A DNA stretch of 64,000 nucleotides from Altibacter lentus (GCF_000746845.1 NZ_KN050846.1:875394-939393), one strand, 5' to 3'. Shown: positions 24,759-34,664, counted from the stretch's first letter. The notes: generated by a model from the letters alone, not told the origin. A program made the numbers and translations.

Positions 24759-25913
24759 ATGAAACAACTCACAACCCTCTCGTTATATTTTATTTTTGTG
24801 CTTACAGCCTGCGCACAAGCTGTGGATTACGAAAAGTTGGATTCAATAACAGCCAATATCAGTCAAATGCAGCGATCTGCTACTAATTTCGGATTTGTTG
24901 AAAACGATAAAATATACAGTTTGGGTTTTCCGGACGATAACTTCCACCTGTATGTCCACAACCTTTTGGCAACCCATGCGGTATATAAAACCAATAACGG
25001 TAAAGCGTTGTTATATCTTTCTGAAAAGATCGATATCACCAAAGCAAATCACATTGTGTACGGGAATTTAACTCCGGAATTATTGTATACACGTCTTTAT
25101 TTTCCGGACGACCACATAAAAACCAAGGTCTATGAAAATGGTGAAATTGTAGATTTTTTACACCCGAAATACATTGAATTCTATAAATCGGTTGAAAATA
25201 ATATAAGTGCGGTATCAAATATCACCGCCTTATATGGACTATTACAAAAGGCTTCAGGAAAAATTACAGAAGAAATATTGGTACAGGAACGGAAAGATTG
25301 GGACCAACTTACAATGACAGCTTATCAAGAAAAATATCCCAATTGGATACAAATAATAGAGGGAAAACCACAAAAGGTAAAAGCAGAAACCGTGGTTTCA
25401 AATCCTGCCAACGATGAGAACTTTATGGATTTTATGTATTTTAAAAATTACCGCCTAGGACTTACCGAAGACGAAGTAAAGAAAACCTATCCGGCATTTA
25501 AGAGAGTATATAAAACTAAAAATGAAACGGATGGTACCTTCGATTATTCCATTGCAAGAAAGGATAATGTATATCAGGGAGATCTAATTGGTTTCTACAT
25601 TAAAAACAACAGAACAATCGGTTATTATGCGACGATCTTTGGCGTTTTCGACAGAATCATCTATACCGATGAAACTGCTTTGGTCAAAGTGAATGAGATA
25701 AAAAATGAATTAATTGCCAAACTGGGTTTTGAGCCTGCCGAGAAAATAACCGAAACGCCAACCGCGGGTTATATTTCAAATACGATGACAACCTATGTTT
25801 GGGAAAAAAATGATAAAATCATTGCGCTTAACTATTCAAAATTAGTAAATGCTGCGGGAGGAGACTACTTCTATTTCATGATAAGCTCGATAGATCAAAA
25901 TCTGGCGCGTTAG
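24759..25913 (+). CDS. Lipoprotein, unknown function
   Basis: 384 residues. The N-terminus MKQLTTLSLYFIFVLTAC is a lipoprotein signal with lipobox LTAC, so Cys18 would be lipidated. The mature part has no catalytic motif I recognise. The C-terminal ~160 residues begin YFKNYRLGLTEDEVKKTYPA and end TYVWEKNDKIIALNYSKL, the same arrangement as in the secreted protein at 22766. It is 23 bp after the coiled-coil protein, hence in the same unit. Probably on the periplasmic or outer face of the envelope. Confidence 0.6.
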   Translation: MKQLTTLSLYFIFVLTACAQAVDYEKLDSITANISQMQRSATNFGFVENDKIYSLGFPDDNFHLYVHNLLATHAVYKTNNGKALLYLSEKIDITKANHIVYGNLTPELLYTRLYFPDDHIKTKVYENGEIVDFLHPKYIEFYKSVENNISAVSNITALYGLLQKASGKITEEILVQERKDWDQLTMTAYQEKYPNWIQIIEGKPQKVKAETVVSNPANDENFMDFMYFKNYRLGLTEDEVKKTYPAFKRVYKTKNETDGTFDYSIARKDNVYQGDLIGFYIKNNRTIGYYATIFGVFDRIIYTDETALVKVNEIKNELIAKLGFEPAEKITETPTAGYISNTMTTYVWEKNDKIIALNYSKLVNAAGGDYFYFMISSIDQNLAR

Positions 25914-26018
25914 CAATTGACTGCAAAATGGCTGATAACTAAGATTTGTCAAATGCTACTAAACCTTATTAGTTTTCATTATCTTGTGCTCTCCAAATCG
26001 CACAAACATCTCCAATTA

Positions 26019-28415
26019 ATGAAAAAATTAGCATTTCTATTATTGCTTATTGCTACAGTAAGCTTCTCTCAAAACTTTCAGGAAATACACCATCGCGCGA
26101 AGATTAACTATAGTTCTATGGAAGACCTCTCCCGCTTAAGTGCTCTGGGCATCCCTATTGAACATGGAACTCACAAAAAGGGGTTTTATATTATTTCAGA
26201 TTTCTCGCGTACCGAACTGTCAGTAGCGCGTAATGCCGGATTTACCGTCGATGTCCTCATTGAAGATGTAGCGGCTTATTTTTTGCAACGAAATGCCAAT
26301 ACTGAAGCTCCTCAAAAGAACCCTGGCTGCGAAGGGAACGGAACGATCGACTACACAACCCCGGCAAATTTTGAATTGGGCAGTATGGGAGGGTATTTAA
26401 CCTATCAGGAGCTGTTGGACGAACTGGATGCCATGAAAGCACTATATCCAAATCTAATTACTGCGAAAGCGAATATCAGTACTTTTTTAACCGAAGGACA
26501 ACCCGATGCTTCTACGACTCCATCCATTGGAGGAAACGGTATCAAGTGGGTTAAAATTAGTGACAATCCGGACAGCACTTCCGAAGGAGAACCCCAAATA
26601 TTATACACTGCAATTCACCATGCACGCGAACCCGCTTCGCTCTCTCAGCTGGTCTTTTTTATGTGGTATTTGTTGGAAAATTATAACAGTGATCCCGAAA
26701 TACAAAGTATACTAAACAACACCGAACTGTATTTTGTTCCCGTGATCAACCCGGATGGATATCTCTATAACGAAAAGACCAATCCGAACGGTGGTGGACT
26801 ATGGCGTAAGAACCGCAAAAACAGCACAGGAACAGACCTCAACAGAAATTACGATTATTATATCAACGGAAATCCAAACAATGGTATTTGGGGTGGCGAA
26901 GGGGCTTCGTCAAATCCCAATAGTGAGACCTATCACGGACCTTCTCCTTTTTCTGAAGTGGAAACGCAGGCGATGAAATGGTTTGTGGAAAATCATGATT
27001 TTGTGATGGCCTTCAACAATCACACTTCCGGCGACTTATTATTGTATCCTTATGGTTATACAGCAAATGCCCCTACCCCTGAAGATGCTCTGTTTAAAGG
27101 TATTTCAGAAGAACTGGTCTCACAAAACGGGTTTAACAACATCCTGTCTTCCGAACTGTACCCGGCTTCCGGAGACAGTGATGACTTTATGTATGGAACC
27201 GTGGGTACCCACGATAAGATATACGCTTTCACTCCCGAAATAGGACCGGAATTCTGGCCGCCTTCAAACCAGATCGTGAGTATTTCGAAAGGAATGATGT
27301 ATCACAACATCACCGCGGCCAAGATGGTGAATAACTTTGCGACTGTAAAAGATACGGCTCCATTGTTTACCGGATCCAATGTGAGCGTGGATGCAGATTT
27401 TTCTATCAAGCGTCTAGGCGTAGCGGGATCGGGTTCCTTTACGGTGAGACTTAATCCCATTTCTGCAAATATTATAGCGAATAGCAGCCCAGTAAGTTTC
27501 AATTCTTTGGATGTGCTTCAACAAGAAACAGGCAGTATACAATTCACCTTGGCCGGCAGTACTCAGCCCGGCGACGTGGTGGTCTACGAACTTATAGTGA
27601 ATAACGGAAGTTTCGACAGTACTAGAACCGTCACCAGAATTGCAGGAAATACAGCTGTCGTATTTCAGGATCCCGGTGATAGTGTTACAGAGAATTTTAC
27701 GAATAATGGATGGGGCACTACTTCTTCAACTTTTGTATCTCCTTCCAGTTCAATTACAGATTCCCCTTCCGGGAACTATTCGGCGAATGCCAATAAGACC
27801 ATTTCCCTGAGTTCTCCTATCGATCTTACGACCGCCATAGGAGCGAATGTGACCTTTTATGCTACCTGGGAGATCGAGAACGATTATGATTATGTTCAGT
27901 TTGAGGTTTCCACTAATAATAGTAACAGCTGGATCCCTCAGTGTGGAAAATTTACCAATCCCGGCAGTACCAATAATGCCCAGCCAACCGGAGAACCTTT
28001 ATACGATGGAAATCAGCCGGAATGGGTGCTGGAAGAAATTAATTTAAGCGATTATCTAGGCGAAACTATTTTAGTTCGATTCCAGTTTCGGTCTGACAAT
28101 GGATTACAACAGGATGGTTTCTATTTTGACGACCTTACGATAAATATCCTTGAAGAAGGGGTATTGGGAACCAATGATCTTTCAAAAGACACTTTTAGCG
28201 TGTATCCAAATCCGGTAAATGAAGAATTTACCATCGGCACCACGGCGAGCGATTACGCTGTGGAAATATATACCTTACAGGGACAACTGGTGATGCGGTC
28301 ACATCATCTTTCGGGATTACAAACAATCGATTCAGGAAGTTTTGCTTCGGGATTATATCTTCTGAAGATTACTTCGGAAACAGCTACCCAAACAGTAAAG
28401 ATCCTTAAGGAATAA
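26019..28415 (+). CDS. T9SS-exported M14 zinc carboxypeptidase
   Basis: 798 residues from ATG 26019 (MKKLAFLLLLIATVSFSQ signal); a longer frame to 25917 would bury the signal peptide and is rejected. The M14 peptidase domain (about 120-460) has the zinc-binding HxxE of IHHAREPAS (about 200), the substrate-binding Arg in TDLNRNYDYY, the third ligand His in FNNHTSGDLLLYPYG and the catalytic Glu in FTPEIGPEFW (about 410). After beta-sandwich modules (about 480-715, including an MAM/jelly-roll-like part ending DGFYFDDLTI) comes a T9SS type A sorting domain (VYPNPVNEEFTI, ending KILKE). It trims C-terminal residues from extracellular peptides. Confidence 0.92.
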   Translation: MKKLAFLLLLIATVSFSQNFQEIHHRAKINYSSMEDLSRLSALGIPIEHGTHKKGFYIISDFSRTELSVARNAGFTVDVLIEDVAAYFLQRNANTEAPQKNPGCEGNGTIDYTTPANFELGSMGGYLTYQELLDELDAMKALYPNLITAKANISTFLTEGQPDASTTPSIGGNGIKWVKISDNPDSTSEGEPQILYTAIHHAREPASLSQLVFFMWYLLENYNSDPEIQSILNNTELYFVPVINPDGYLYNEKTNPNGGGLWRKNRKNSTGTDLNRNYDYYINGNPNNGIWGGEGASSNPNSETYHGPSPFSEVETQAMKWFVENHDFVMAFNNHTSGDLLLYPYGYTANAPTPEDALFKGISEELVSQNGFNNILSSELYPASGDSDDFMYGTVGTHDKIYAFTPEIGPEFWPPSNQIVSISKGMMYHNITAAKMVNNFATVKDTAPLFTGSNVSVDADFSIKRLGVAGSGSFTVRLNPISANIIANSSPVSFNSLDVLQQETGSIQFTLAGSTQPGDVVVYELIVNNGSFDSTRTVTRIAGNTAVVFQDPGDSVTENFTNNGWGTTSSTFVSPSSSITDSPSGNYSANANKTISLSSPIDLTTAIGANVTFYATWEIENDYDYVQFEVSTNNSNSWIPQCGKFTNPGSTNNAQPTGEPLYDGNQPEWVLEEINLSDYLGETILVRFQFRSDNGLQQDGFYFDDLTINILEEGVLGTNDLSKDTFSVYPNPVNEEFTIGTTASDYAVEIYTLQGQLVMRSHHLSGLQTIDSGSFASGLYLLKITSETATQTVKILKE

Positions 28416-28442
28416 TACTAAAAGCAGCTTAACAGCACTATA

Positions 28443-28469
28443 AACCACGGTCTTTGCCGTGGTTTTTTT
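28443..28469 (+). terminator. Intrinsic terminator of the M14 carboxypeptidase gene
   Basis: AACCACGG (28443-28450) and CCGTGGTT (28457-28464) form an 8-bp stem followed by a T run. Confidence 0.85.
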
Positions 28470-28525
28470 ATTTCAGAAAAACTGAATAATTTTTCATAAT
28501 TTGCAATTTCACAATTGAATCAACC

Positions 28526-30304
28526 ATGACAGATCCAAAACGCCTATTTGACTTCCCTTATTATCAGCTAGAGAAATATCCTCAGGAAGCATCCTTAGTT
28601 AGTAAAGTAAACGGAACTTGGGTAGCTACGTCTACCCAAGAATATATAGATAAAGCAAAAGCTATAAGCCGGGGCCTCATGCGACTGGGAGTACAACCCA
28701 ACGACAAAGTGGCGCTCATTTCCATGACCAATCGCACCGAATGGAATATTTGTGATATCGGCATATTACAAACAGGAGCACAAGATGTGCCCATATATCC
28801 TACGGTAAGTGAAGATGATTACGAATATGTATTAAATCACAGCGAGTCGGTATACTGCTTTGTTTCTTGTGCCGAGGTCTATGCCAAAATAGCTAAGATC
28901 AAGAACAACGTCCCTTCTTTAAAAGGAGTTTACAGTTTCGACGAACTTGACAACTGTCCCAATTGGAGCGAAGTCCTTTCCTTGGGAGAAGACACCTCAA
29001 ATCAAAGTGAACTCGATGCTAGAATGGAAGCCATCAAAGAAGATGATCTAGCTACTCTTATATACACCTCAGGAACTACAGGTCGTCCTAAAGGGGTGAT
29101 GCTCTCTCACAAGAATATTTCGAGCAACGCCAAGAACAGCGAAAAACGACTTCCTATTGAATTTGGAAAATCGAAAGCGCTCAGTTTCCTGCCGGTGTGC
29201 CATATCTATGAGCGTATGTTGTTATATATGTATCAATACTGTGGGGTGAGCATCCATTTTGCTGAAAGTCTTGAAACCATTAGTGACAATCTAAAGGAAA
29301 TCAAACCTCACGTAATGACGGCGGTTCCTCGATTGCTGGAAAAGGTATACGACAAGATCATTGCGAAAGGGTCTGATCTTACAGGCGTAAAGAAAAATTT
29401 ATTCTTCTGGGCGGTGGATCTAGGCCTTCAATGGGAGCCCTACGGAAAGAATGGTTGGTGGTATGAAACTAAACTAAAATTGGCTCGTAAACTAATCTTC
29501 AGCAAATGGCAGGAAGCGCTTGGAGGCAATTTGGAAGCGATCGCATCGGGTAGTGCAGCACTGCAACCACGCTTGGCGCGTGTCTTCAATGCAGCGGGAA
29601 TTCCGGTCATGGAAGGGTATGGTCTTACGGAAACTTCACCGGTATTGACGGTAAACGATATGCGTAACGGTGGATTTAAGATAGGTACCGTTGGGAAACC
29701 ACTTGCCGATACCGAAATAAAGATCGCAGACGATGGTGAGATCCTTGCCAAAGGACCCCAGGTCATGATGGGCTATTACAAAGATCCCGAACAGACCGCC
29801 CAGGTACTTAAAAACGGCTATTTCCATACAGGAGATATTGGTGAGATCGACAGTGATGGTTTCCTGAAGATCACCGATAGAAAAAAAGAGATGTTCAAAA
29901 CCAGTGGTGGTAAATATGTGGCACCTCAACTTATTGAAAATGCCATGAAACAATCTAGGTTTATCGATCAGATTATGGTAATTGGAGAGGGAGAAAGAAT
30001 GCCGGCAGCTCTCATTCAACCTAACTGGGAGTTTGTTTCAGACTGGAACAAACGGAAAGGGAAAAACTTATCTTCAGATCCTAAAGAACTGGTGCAGGAC
30101 GAAACTCTTATCGCACGTATTCAAAAAGAGGTTGATTTTTACAATGAACGCTTCGGAAAGTGGGAAAAGATAAAGAAATTCGAACTTACTCCGGATGTAT
30201 GGAGTATTGAAGATGGACACCTCACTCCTACCATGAAAATGAAACGGAAAGTGATCAAAGAAAAATATATGGACCTGTATAAAAAGATCTATGAGCAGGA
30301 ATAA
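28526..30304 (+). CDS. fadD: Long-chain acyl-CoA synthetase (AMP-forming)
   Basis: 592 residues. ANL-superfamily motifs: the P-loop YTSGTTGRPKGVMLSHKN (about 180-197), GYGLTETSPV (about 364), the hinge and adenylate-binding part YFHTGDIGEIDSDGFLKITD, and KEMFKTSGGKYVAPQ. It has the FACS-type extended C-terminus seen in long-chain enzymes. Activates fatty acids to acyl-CoA at the inner membrane for the beta-oxidation genes that follow. A strong terminator separates it from the MarR gene, so it forms its own unit. Chain-length preference cannot be read by eye. Confidence 0.92.
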   Translation: MTDPKRLFDFPYYQLEKYPQEASLVSKVNGTWVATSTQEYIDKAKAISRGLMRLGVQPNDKVALISMTNRTEWNICDIGILQTGAQDVPIYPTVSEDDYEYVLNHSESVYCFVSCAEVYAKIAKIKNNVPSLKGVYSFDELDNCPNWSEVLSLGEDTSNQSELDARMEAIKEDDLATLIYTSGTTGRPKGVMLSHKNISSNAKNSEKRLPIEFGKSKALSFLPVCHIYERMLLYMYQYCGVSIHFAESLETISDNLKEIKPHVMTAVPRLLEKVYDKIIAKGSDLTGVKKNLFFWAVDLGLQWEPYGKNGWWYETKLKLARKLIFSKWQEALGGNLEAIASGSAALQPRLARVFNAAGIPVMEGYGLTETSPVLTVNDMRNGGFKIGTVGKPLADTEIKIADDGEILAKGPQVMMGYYKDPEQTAQVLKNGYFHTGDIGEIDSDGFLKITDRKKEMFKTSGGKYVAPQLIENAMKQSRFIDQIMVIGEGERMPAALIQPNWEFVSDWNKRKGKNLSSDPKELVQDETLIARIQKEVDFYNERFGKWEKIKKFELTPDVWSIEDGHLTPTMKMKRKVIKEKYMDLYKKIYEQE

Positions 30305-30324
30305 AGATACTATGAAACAGAAAA

Positions 30325-30359
30325 AAAAAAGAGCCTTCACCAAAAGGCTCTTTTTTTTT
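30325..30359 (+). terminator. Intrinsic terminator of the acyl-CoA synthetase gene
   Basis: GAGCCTT (30331-30337) and AAGGCTC (30344-30350), extended by A/T pairs on the outside, followed by nine T. Confidence 0.9.
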
Positions 30360-30490
30360 AGTGTATTCACCATAGAAGCTTCAAATACGGTAATAAGCGT
30401 GTTGATTGATTTTGTCGTAAAAACCTAATAGTAAGCACTCTACCTTCCAAACTATAAATTTTTTCTTACAAACAGAAAATTTCTCCTTAT

Positions 30491-30525
30491 TTGTTATGCA
30501 TGCATAACAATATTTTGTATATTTG
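30491..30525 (+). promoter_or_regulatory. MarR operator (perfect 20-bp palindrome) and -7 box
   Basis: TTGTTATGCA followed by TGCATAACAA (30491-30510) is a perfect 20-bp palindrome. The -7 box TATATTTG (30518-30525), a full match to TAnnTTTG, follows after 7 bp, and the ATG at 30543 lies 17 bp further. A repressor bound here would block RNA polymerase between the -33 and -7 regions. MarR proteins bind such dyads, so autoregulation and control of the beta-oxidation operon is the natural reading. Confidence 0.72.
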
Positions 30526-30542
30526 AGATTCAATTGTTTTGT

Positions 30543-30989
30543 ATGAAGGAAAAGACCATTGACTACATACTTCGTTCCACTTGGATGAGTATTCAGAAAA
30601 TGTATAACGAAGAAGCCGGGAAAAAAGGGAGTACCATGGCTACAGGGTTTGCGCTAATAAGCATTGATCCCGAAGAAGGAACAGCTTCTACAGCCTTAGG
30701 CCCAAAGATGGGAATGGAATCTACTAGTTTGTCCCGTACCTTAAAGGTTATGGAAGAGAAGGGACTCATTGTTAGAAAACCTAATCCGTTAGACGGAAGA
30801 GGAGTTATTGTTCACCTCACTCCCTTCGGAAAAGAGATGCGGGAATTCTCCAAGAGTGTGGTGTTTCGGTTTGATGAGGCCATAAAAGAATCCGTTTCCG
30901 AAGAAGACCTGCAAACTTTCAAGGATGTTGCACACACTATTGTGGAGCTCATTAACAATAAAAAGATTTATTCTAAAGAAAAAATTTAG
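30543..30989 (+). CDS. MarR family repressor, probable regulator of beta-oxidation
   Basis: 148 residues from ATG 30543 (MKEKTIDYILRSTWMSIQKM). Winged helix-turn-helix: ALGPKMGMESTSLSRTLKVM as recognition region, then EEKGLIVRKPNPLDGRGVIV as the wing. It is the first gene of an operon with only 6 bp to the hydroxyacyl-CoA dehydrogenase gene. The perfect palindrome just upstream is the likely autoregulatory site. The inducer is presumably an acyl-CoA, by context; no direct evidence is in the sequence. Confidence 0.88.
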   Translation: MKEKTIDYILRSTWMSIQKMYNEEAGKKGSTMATGFALISIDPEEGTASTALGPKMGMESTSLSRTLKVMEEKGLIVRKPNPLDGRGVIVHLTPFGKEMREFSKSVVFRFDEAIKESVSEEDLQTFKDVAHTIVELINNKKIYSKEKI

Positions 30990-30995
30990 TATATC

Positions 30996-33404
30996 ATGTC
31001 AAAAAGAAGAATTAATAAAGTAGCGGTTATCGGTTCCGGGATCATGGGAAGCGGGATCGCTTGTCATTTCGCAAATATTGGAGTGGAAGTGCTCCTACTC
31101 GATATCATACCACGCGAACTTACAGATAAAGAACAGGCAAAAGGGCTTACGTTGGATGATAAGGTGGTTCGCAACAGATTGGTCAATGAAGCTTTGGCAT
31201 CTGCCATAAAATCGAAACCGGCACCTTTGTATCATAAGGATTTTGCCCATCGTATTACGACCGGAAATATGGAGGATGATATTGCTAAGGTAAAAGAGGC
31301 AGATTGGATCATTGAAGTGGTGGTAGAACGTCTGGACATCAAAAAACAAGTGTTCGAAAAGCTGGAAAAACACAGAACTCCCGGTACGTTGATCACATCA
31401 AATACGTCAGGTATTCCTATCGCATTTATGAGCGAAGGCCGCAGCGACGATTTTCAGAAACATTTTTGCGGAACACATTTCTTTAATCCGCCACGATACT
31501 TAAAACTTTTTGAGATCATACCCGGTCCCAAAACTTCCAACGAAGTGCTTGATTTCCTCAATGGCTACGGCGAGAAGTTCCTAGGAAAGACTTCTGTAAT
31601 TGCAAAGGACACTCCGGCATTTATAGGGAACCGCATTGGTATCTTCGGGATACAAAGTTTGTTCCATCTTGTAAAGGATATGGGCTTAACTATTGAAGAA
31701 GTTGATAAACTGACAGGACCTGTGATAGGGAGACCTAAATCAGCTACCTTCCGAACCGTGGATGTCGTAGGACTAGACACTTTAGTGCATGTTGCCAATG
31801 GCATCTATGAGAATGTCCCCGAAGATGAAGAGCACGAAGTATTTGAATTGCCTAACTTCATCAATACCATGATGGATAATAACTGGCTGGGAAGCAAGAC
31901 GGGTCAAGGTTTCTATAAAAAGGTGAAAAAAGAGGATGGCAGTAGCGAGATCTTAGGCATGGATCTCGAAACCATGGAATACCGATCCGGAAAAAAGGCC
32001 TCCTTCCCTACCCTCGAACTTACTAAATCTGTGGATAAAGTGGTTGACCGCTTCCCTATCCTCATCGATGGTAAGGACAAAGCTGGTGAGTTCTACCGCA
32101 AAAACTTTGGGGGGATGTTTGCCTATGTTTCAAAACGTATTCCAGAGATCACAGACGAACTCTACAAGATCGACGATGCTATGAAAGCCGGCTTTGGCTG
32201 GGAAAATGGCCCGTATGAGATCTGGGACGCCGTAGGTGTTAAAAAAGGAATTGAACTAATTAAAGCTATTGGCAAAGAACCCGCAGCCTGGGTACAGGAA
32301 ATGCTCGACGCAGGTATCGATTCGTTCTATACAGTAAAAGAGGGTGCTTCCTACTACTACGATATTCCTAAAAAGAAACATGTTAAAGTACCCGGTCAAG
32401 ATGCGTTTATCATTCTGGACAACATCCGAAAATCGGCTGAGGTCTTTAAAAACAGTGGCGTTGTCGTCGAAGACCTGGGCGACGGAATCCTGAACGTGGA
32501 ATTCCAAAGCAAGATGAACAGCATTGGAGGTGATGTGTTGGCAGGACTTAATAAGGCTATTGATATTGCTGAAAAGGATTTCGACGGACTGGTTGTTGGA
32601 AATCAGGGAACCAATTTCTCTGTGGGAGCCAATATTGGAATGATCTTTATGATGGCTGTCGAACAGGAATATGACGAATTGAATGCAGCGGTAAAATATT
32701 TTCAGGATAGCTGTATGCGTTTACGCTACTCTTCTATCCCAACCGTTGTCGCCCCACACGGTATGACTTTAGGCGGAGGCTGTGAGATGACCCTGCATGC
32801 CGACCGTGTTGTTGCTGCTGCAGAGAGCTATATTGGCCTTGTGGAATTTGGAGTTGGTGTCATTCCCGGCGGCGGTGGATCGAAAGAAATGGCACTTCGG
32901 GCAAGTGATACGTTTCAGAAGAACGACGTAGAGCTAAACAGGCTTCAGGAGTATTTCCTTACTATAGGAATGGCAAAAGTATCGACGTCGGCCTACGAAG
33001 CATACGATACAGGTATCCTTCAGAAAGGAAAAGATATAGTGATCGTCAATAAAGACAGACAGATCGCCGAAGCAAAAGCAGTAGCAAGAATGATGGCAGA
33101 TCAAGGGTACACCAAACCCGTGAAACGGAAAGATGTAAAAGTATTGGGAAAACAGGCACTGGGTATGTTCCTCGTTGGAACCGACTCCATGGAAGCCGGA
33201 AATTACATAAGTGAACACGATAAGAAGATTGCTAACAAGTTGGCCTATGTGATGGCCGGCGGTGATCTTTCTGAACCCACAATGGTAAGCGAACAATACC
33301 TTCTTGACCTAGAGCGGGAAGCCTTTTTGTCGCTGGCCGGAGAGAGAAAAACATTGGAACGATTACAACACATGATCCAAAAAGGAAAACCGCTTAGAAA
33401 TTAG
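30996..33404 (+). CDS. 3-hydroxyacyl-CoA dehydrogenase/enoyl-CoA hydratase, FadN-type
   Basis: 802 residues. The NAD-binding dehydrogenase comes first: GSGIMGSGIACHFANIG (about 12-28), then THFFNPPRYLKLFEIIPG and TPAFIGNRIG. The hydratase domain is C-terminal (about 490-720), with FSVGANIGMIF, GGGCEMTLHADR and GLVEFGVGVIPGGGG carrying the two catalytic glutamates. This order is the reverse of E. coli FadB and matches FadN of Firmicutes. It catalyses hydration and oxidation of enoyl-CoA in beta-oxidation. It is followed after 69 bp by the thiolase. Confidence 0.94.
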   Translation: MSKRRINKVAVIGSGIMGSGIACHFANIGVEVLLLDIIPRELTDKEQAKGLTLDDKVVRNRLVNEALASAIKSKPAPLYHKDFAHRITTGNMEDDIAKVKEADWIIEVVVERLDIKKQVFEKLEKHRTPGTLITSNTSGIPIAFMSEGRSDDFQKHFCGTHFFNPPRYLKLFEIIPGPKTSNEVLDFLNGYGEKFLGKTSVIAKDTPAFIGNRIGIFGIQSLFHLVKDMGLTIEEVDKLTGPVIGRPKSATFRTVDVVGLDTLVHVANGIYENVPEDEEHEVFELPNFINTMMDNNWLGSKTGQGFYKKVKKEDGSSEILGMDLETMEYRSGKKASFPTLELTKSVDKVVDRFPILIDGKDKAGEFYRKNFGGMFAYVSKRIPEITDELYKIDDAMKAGFGWENGPYEIWDAVGVKKGIELIKAIGKEPAAWVQEMLDAGIDSFYTVKEGASYYYDIPKKKHVKVPGQDAFIILDNIRKSAEVFKNSGVVVEDLGDGILNVEFQSKMNSIGGDVLAGLNKAIDIAEKDFDGLVVGNQGTNFSVGANIGMIFMMAVEQEYDELNAAVKYFQDSCMRLRYSSIPTVVAPHGMTLGGGCEMTLHADRVVAAAESYIGLVEFGVGVIPGGGGSKEMALRASDTFQKNDVELNRLQEYFLTIGMAKVSTSAYEAYDTGILQKGKDIVIVNKDRQIAEAKAVARMMADQGYTKPVKRKDVKVLGKQALGMFLVGTDSMEAGNYISEHDKKIANKLAYVMAGGDLSEPTMVSEQYLLDLEREAFLSLAGERKTLERLQHMIQKGKPLRN

Positions 33405-33473
33405 ATTATTCCATACTGAAGTTTTTAGATTTCCAAAAAATCCAAAAATGCCAATAATTCAAAATACAAAACA

Positions 33474-34664
33474 ATGAAAACAGCATATATAGTAAAAGCA
33501 TATAGAACGGCCGTCGGGAAAGCACCGCGAGGACTATTTCGTTTCAAGCGACCGGATGAACTGGCTGCGGAGACCATTGAATACATCATGAAGGAACTCC
33601 CGCAATTGGAAAAGACCAGGATCGACGATGTGATGGTTGGGAATGCCATGCCGGAAGCCGAACAGGGGCTCAATATGGCCCGACTTATATCTCTTATGGG
33701 GTTGAAGATAGAAGATGTGCCGGGTGTCACGGTGAACAGGTATTGTGCTTCAGGAATCGAGACCATTGCCATGGCCACCGCAAAAATTCAAAGTGGGATG
33801 GCCCAATGCATTATCGCAGGTGGTGCCGAAAGCATGAGTTATATCCCCATGGGTGGATATAAGCCTACACCCGATTATGAAGTTGCAAAATCCGGGAATG
33901 AGGATTACTACTGGGGAATGGGACTCACTGCGGAAGCAGTCGCCAAGCAATTCAATGTTTCCCGTGAAGATCAGGACCAGTTTGCTTATCAATCCCATCA
34001 AAAAGCACTCAACGCTCAAAAGGAAGGTAAATTCGATGACCAGATCGTTCCTATTGAAATAGAACACACCTTCGTGAACGATGCTGGTAAAAAAGAATCC
34101 ACCAAATATACTGTCTCTAAAGATGAAGGACCGCGAGCAGACACCTCCTTAGAGGTACTTGCCAAGTTACGTCCTGTCTTTGCCGAAGGCGGAAGTGTGA
34201 CCGCAGGTAATTCCTCGCAAATGAGTGACGGTGCGGCTTTTGTCATGGTCATGAGCGAAGAGATGGTGAAAGAGCTCAATTTAGAACCTATTGCGCGTTT
34301 GGTGAACTTTGCCGCTGTCGGGGTAGAACCGCGTATCATGGGTATCGGTCCTGTAAAGGCAATTCCAAAAGCATTAAAACAAGCCGGTTTAGAGCAAAAG
34401 GATATTGAGTTGATCGAGTTGAACGAAGCTTTCGCCTCACAATCTCTTGCGGTTATTAGGGAACTAGACCTCAACAAAGAGATCGTCAATGTAAATGGCG
34501 GCGCAATTGCCCTAGGGCATCCATTAGGGTGTACGGGAGCTAAACTCTCGGTACAATTATTCGATGAAATGCGAAAACGAAATATGAAAGGTAAATACGG
34601 CATGGTAACCATGTGTGTAGGAACCGGACAAGGTGCAGCCGGCATCTACGAGTTTTTGAAATAG
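33474..34664 (+). CDS. fadA: Acetyl-CoA C-acyltransferase (thiolase)
   Basis: 396 residues. Catalytic Cys in VNRYCASGIETIAMA (about 90), the His of NGGAIALGHPLGCTGAK (about 350) and the second Cys of MCVGTGQGAAGIYE (about 380) are all present. Cleaves 3-ketoacyl-CoA to acetyl-CoA and a shortened acyl-CoA, completing a beta-oxidation round. It stands between the FadN-type protein and the acyl-CoA dehydrogenase on the same strand. Confidence 0.95.
   Translation: MKTAYIVKAYRTAVGKAPRGLFRFKRPDELAAETIEYIMKELPQLEKTRIDDVMVGNAMPEAEQGLNMARLISLMGLKIEDVPGVTVNRYCASGIETIAMATAKIQSGMAQCIIAGGAESMSYIPMGGYKPTPDYEVAKSGNEDYYWGMGLTAEAVAKQFNVSREDQDQFAYQSHQKALNAQKEGKFDDQIVPIEIEHTFVNDAGKKESTKYTVSKDEGPRADTSLEVLAKLRPVFAEGGSVTAGNSSQMSDGAAFVMVMSEEMVKELNLEPIARLVNFAAVGVEPRIMGIGPVKAIPKALKQAGLEQKDIELIELNEAFASQSLAVIRELDLNKEIVNVNGGAIALGHPLGCTGAKLSVQLFDEMRKRNMKGKYGMVTMCVGTGQGAAGIYEFLK

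Noticed and set aside
33425..33778. Minus-strand 117-codon frame opposite the thiolase start
   Set aside because: Antisense of a clearly conserved thiolase; typical shadow caused by codon bias.
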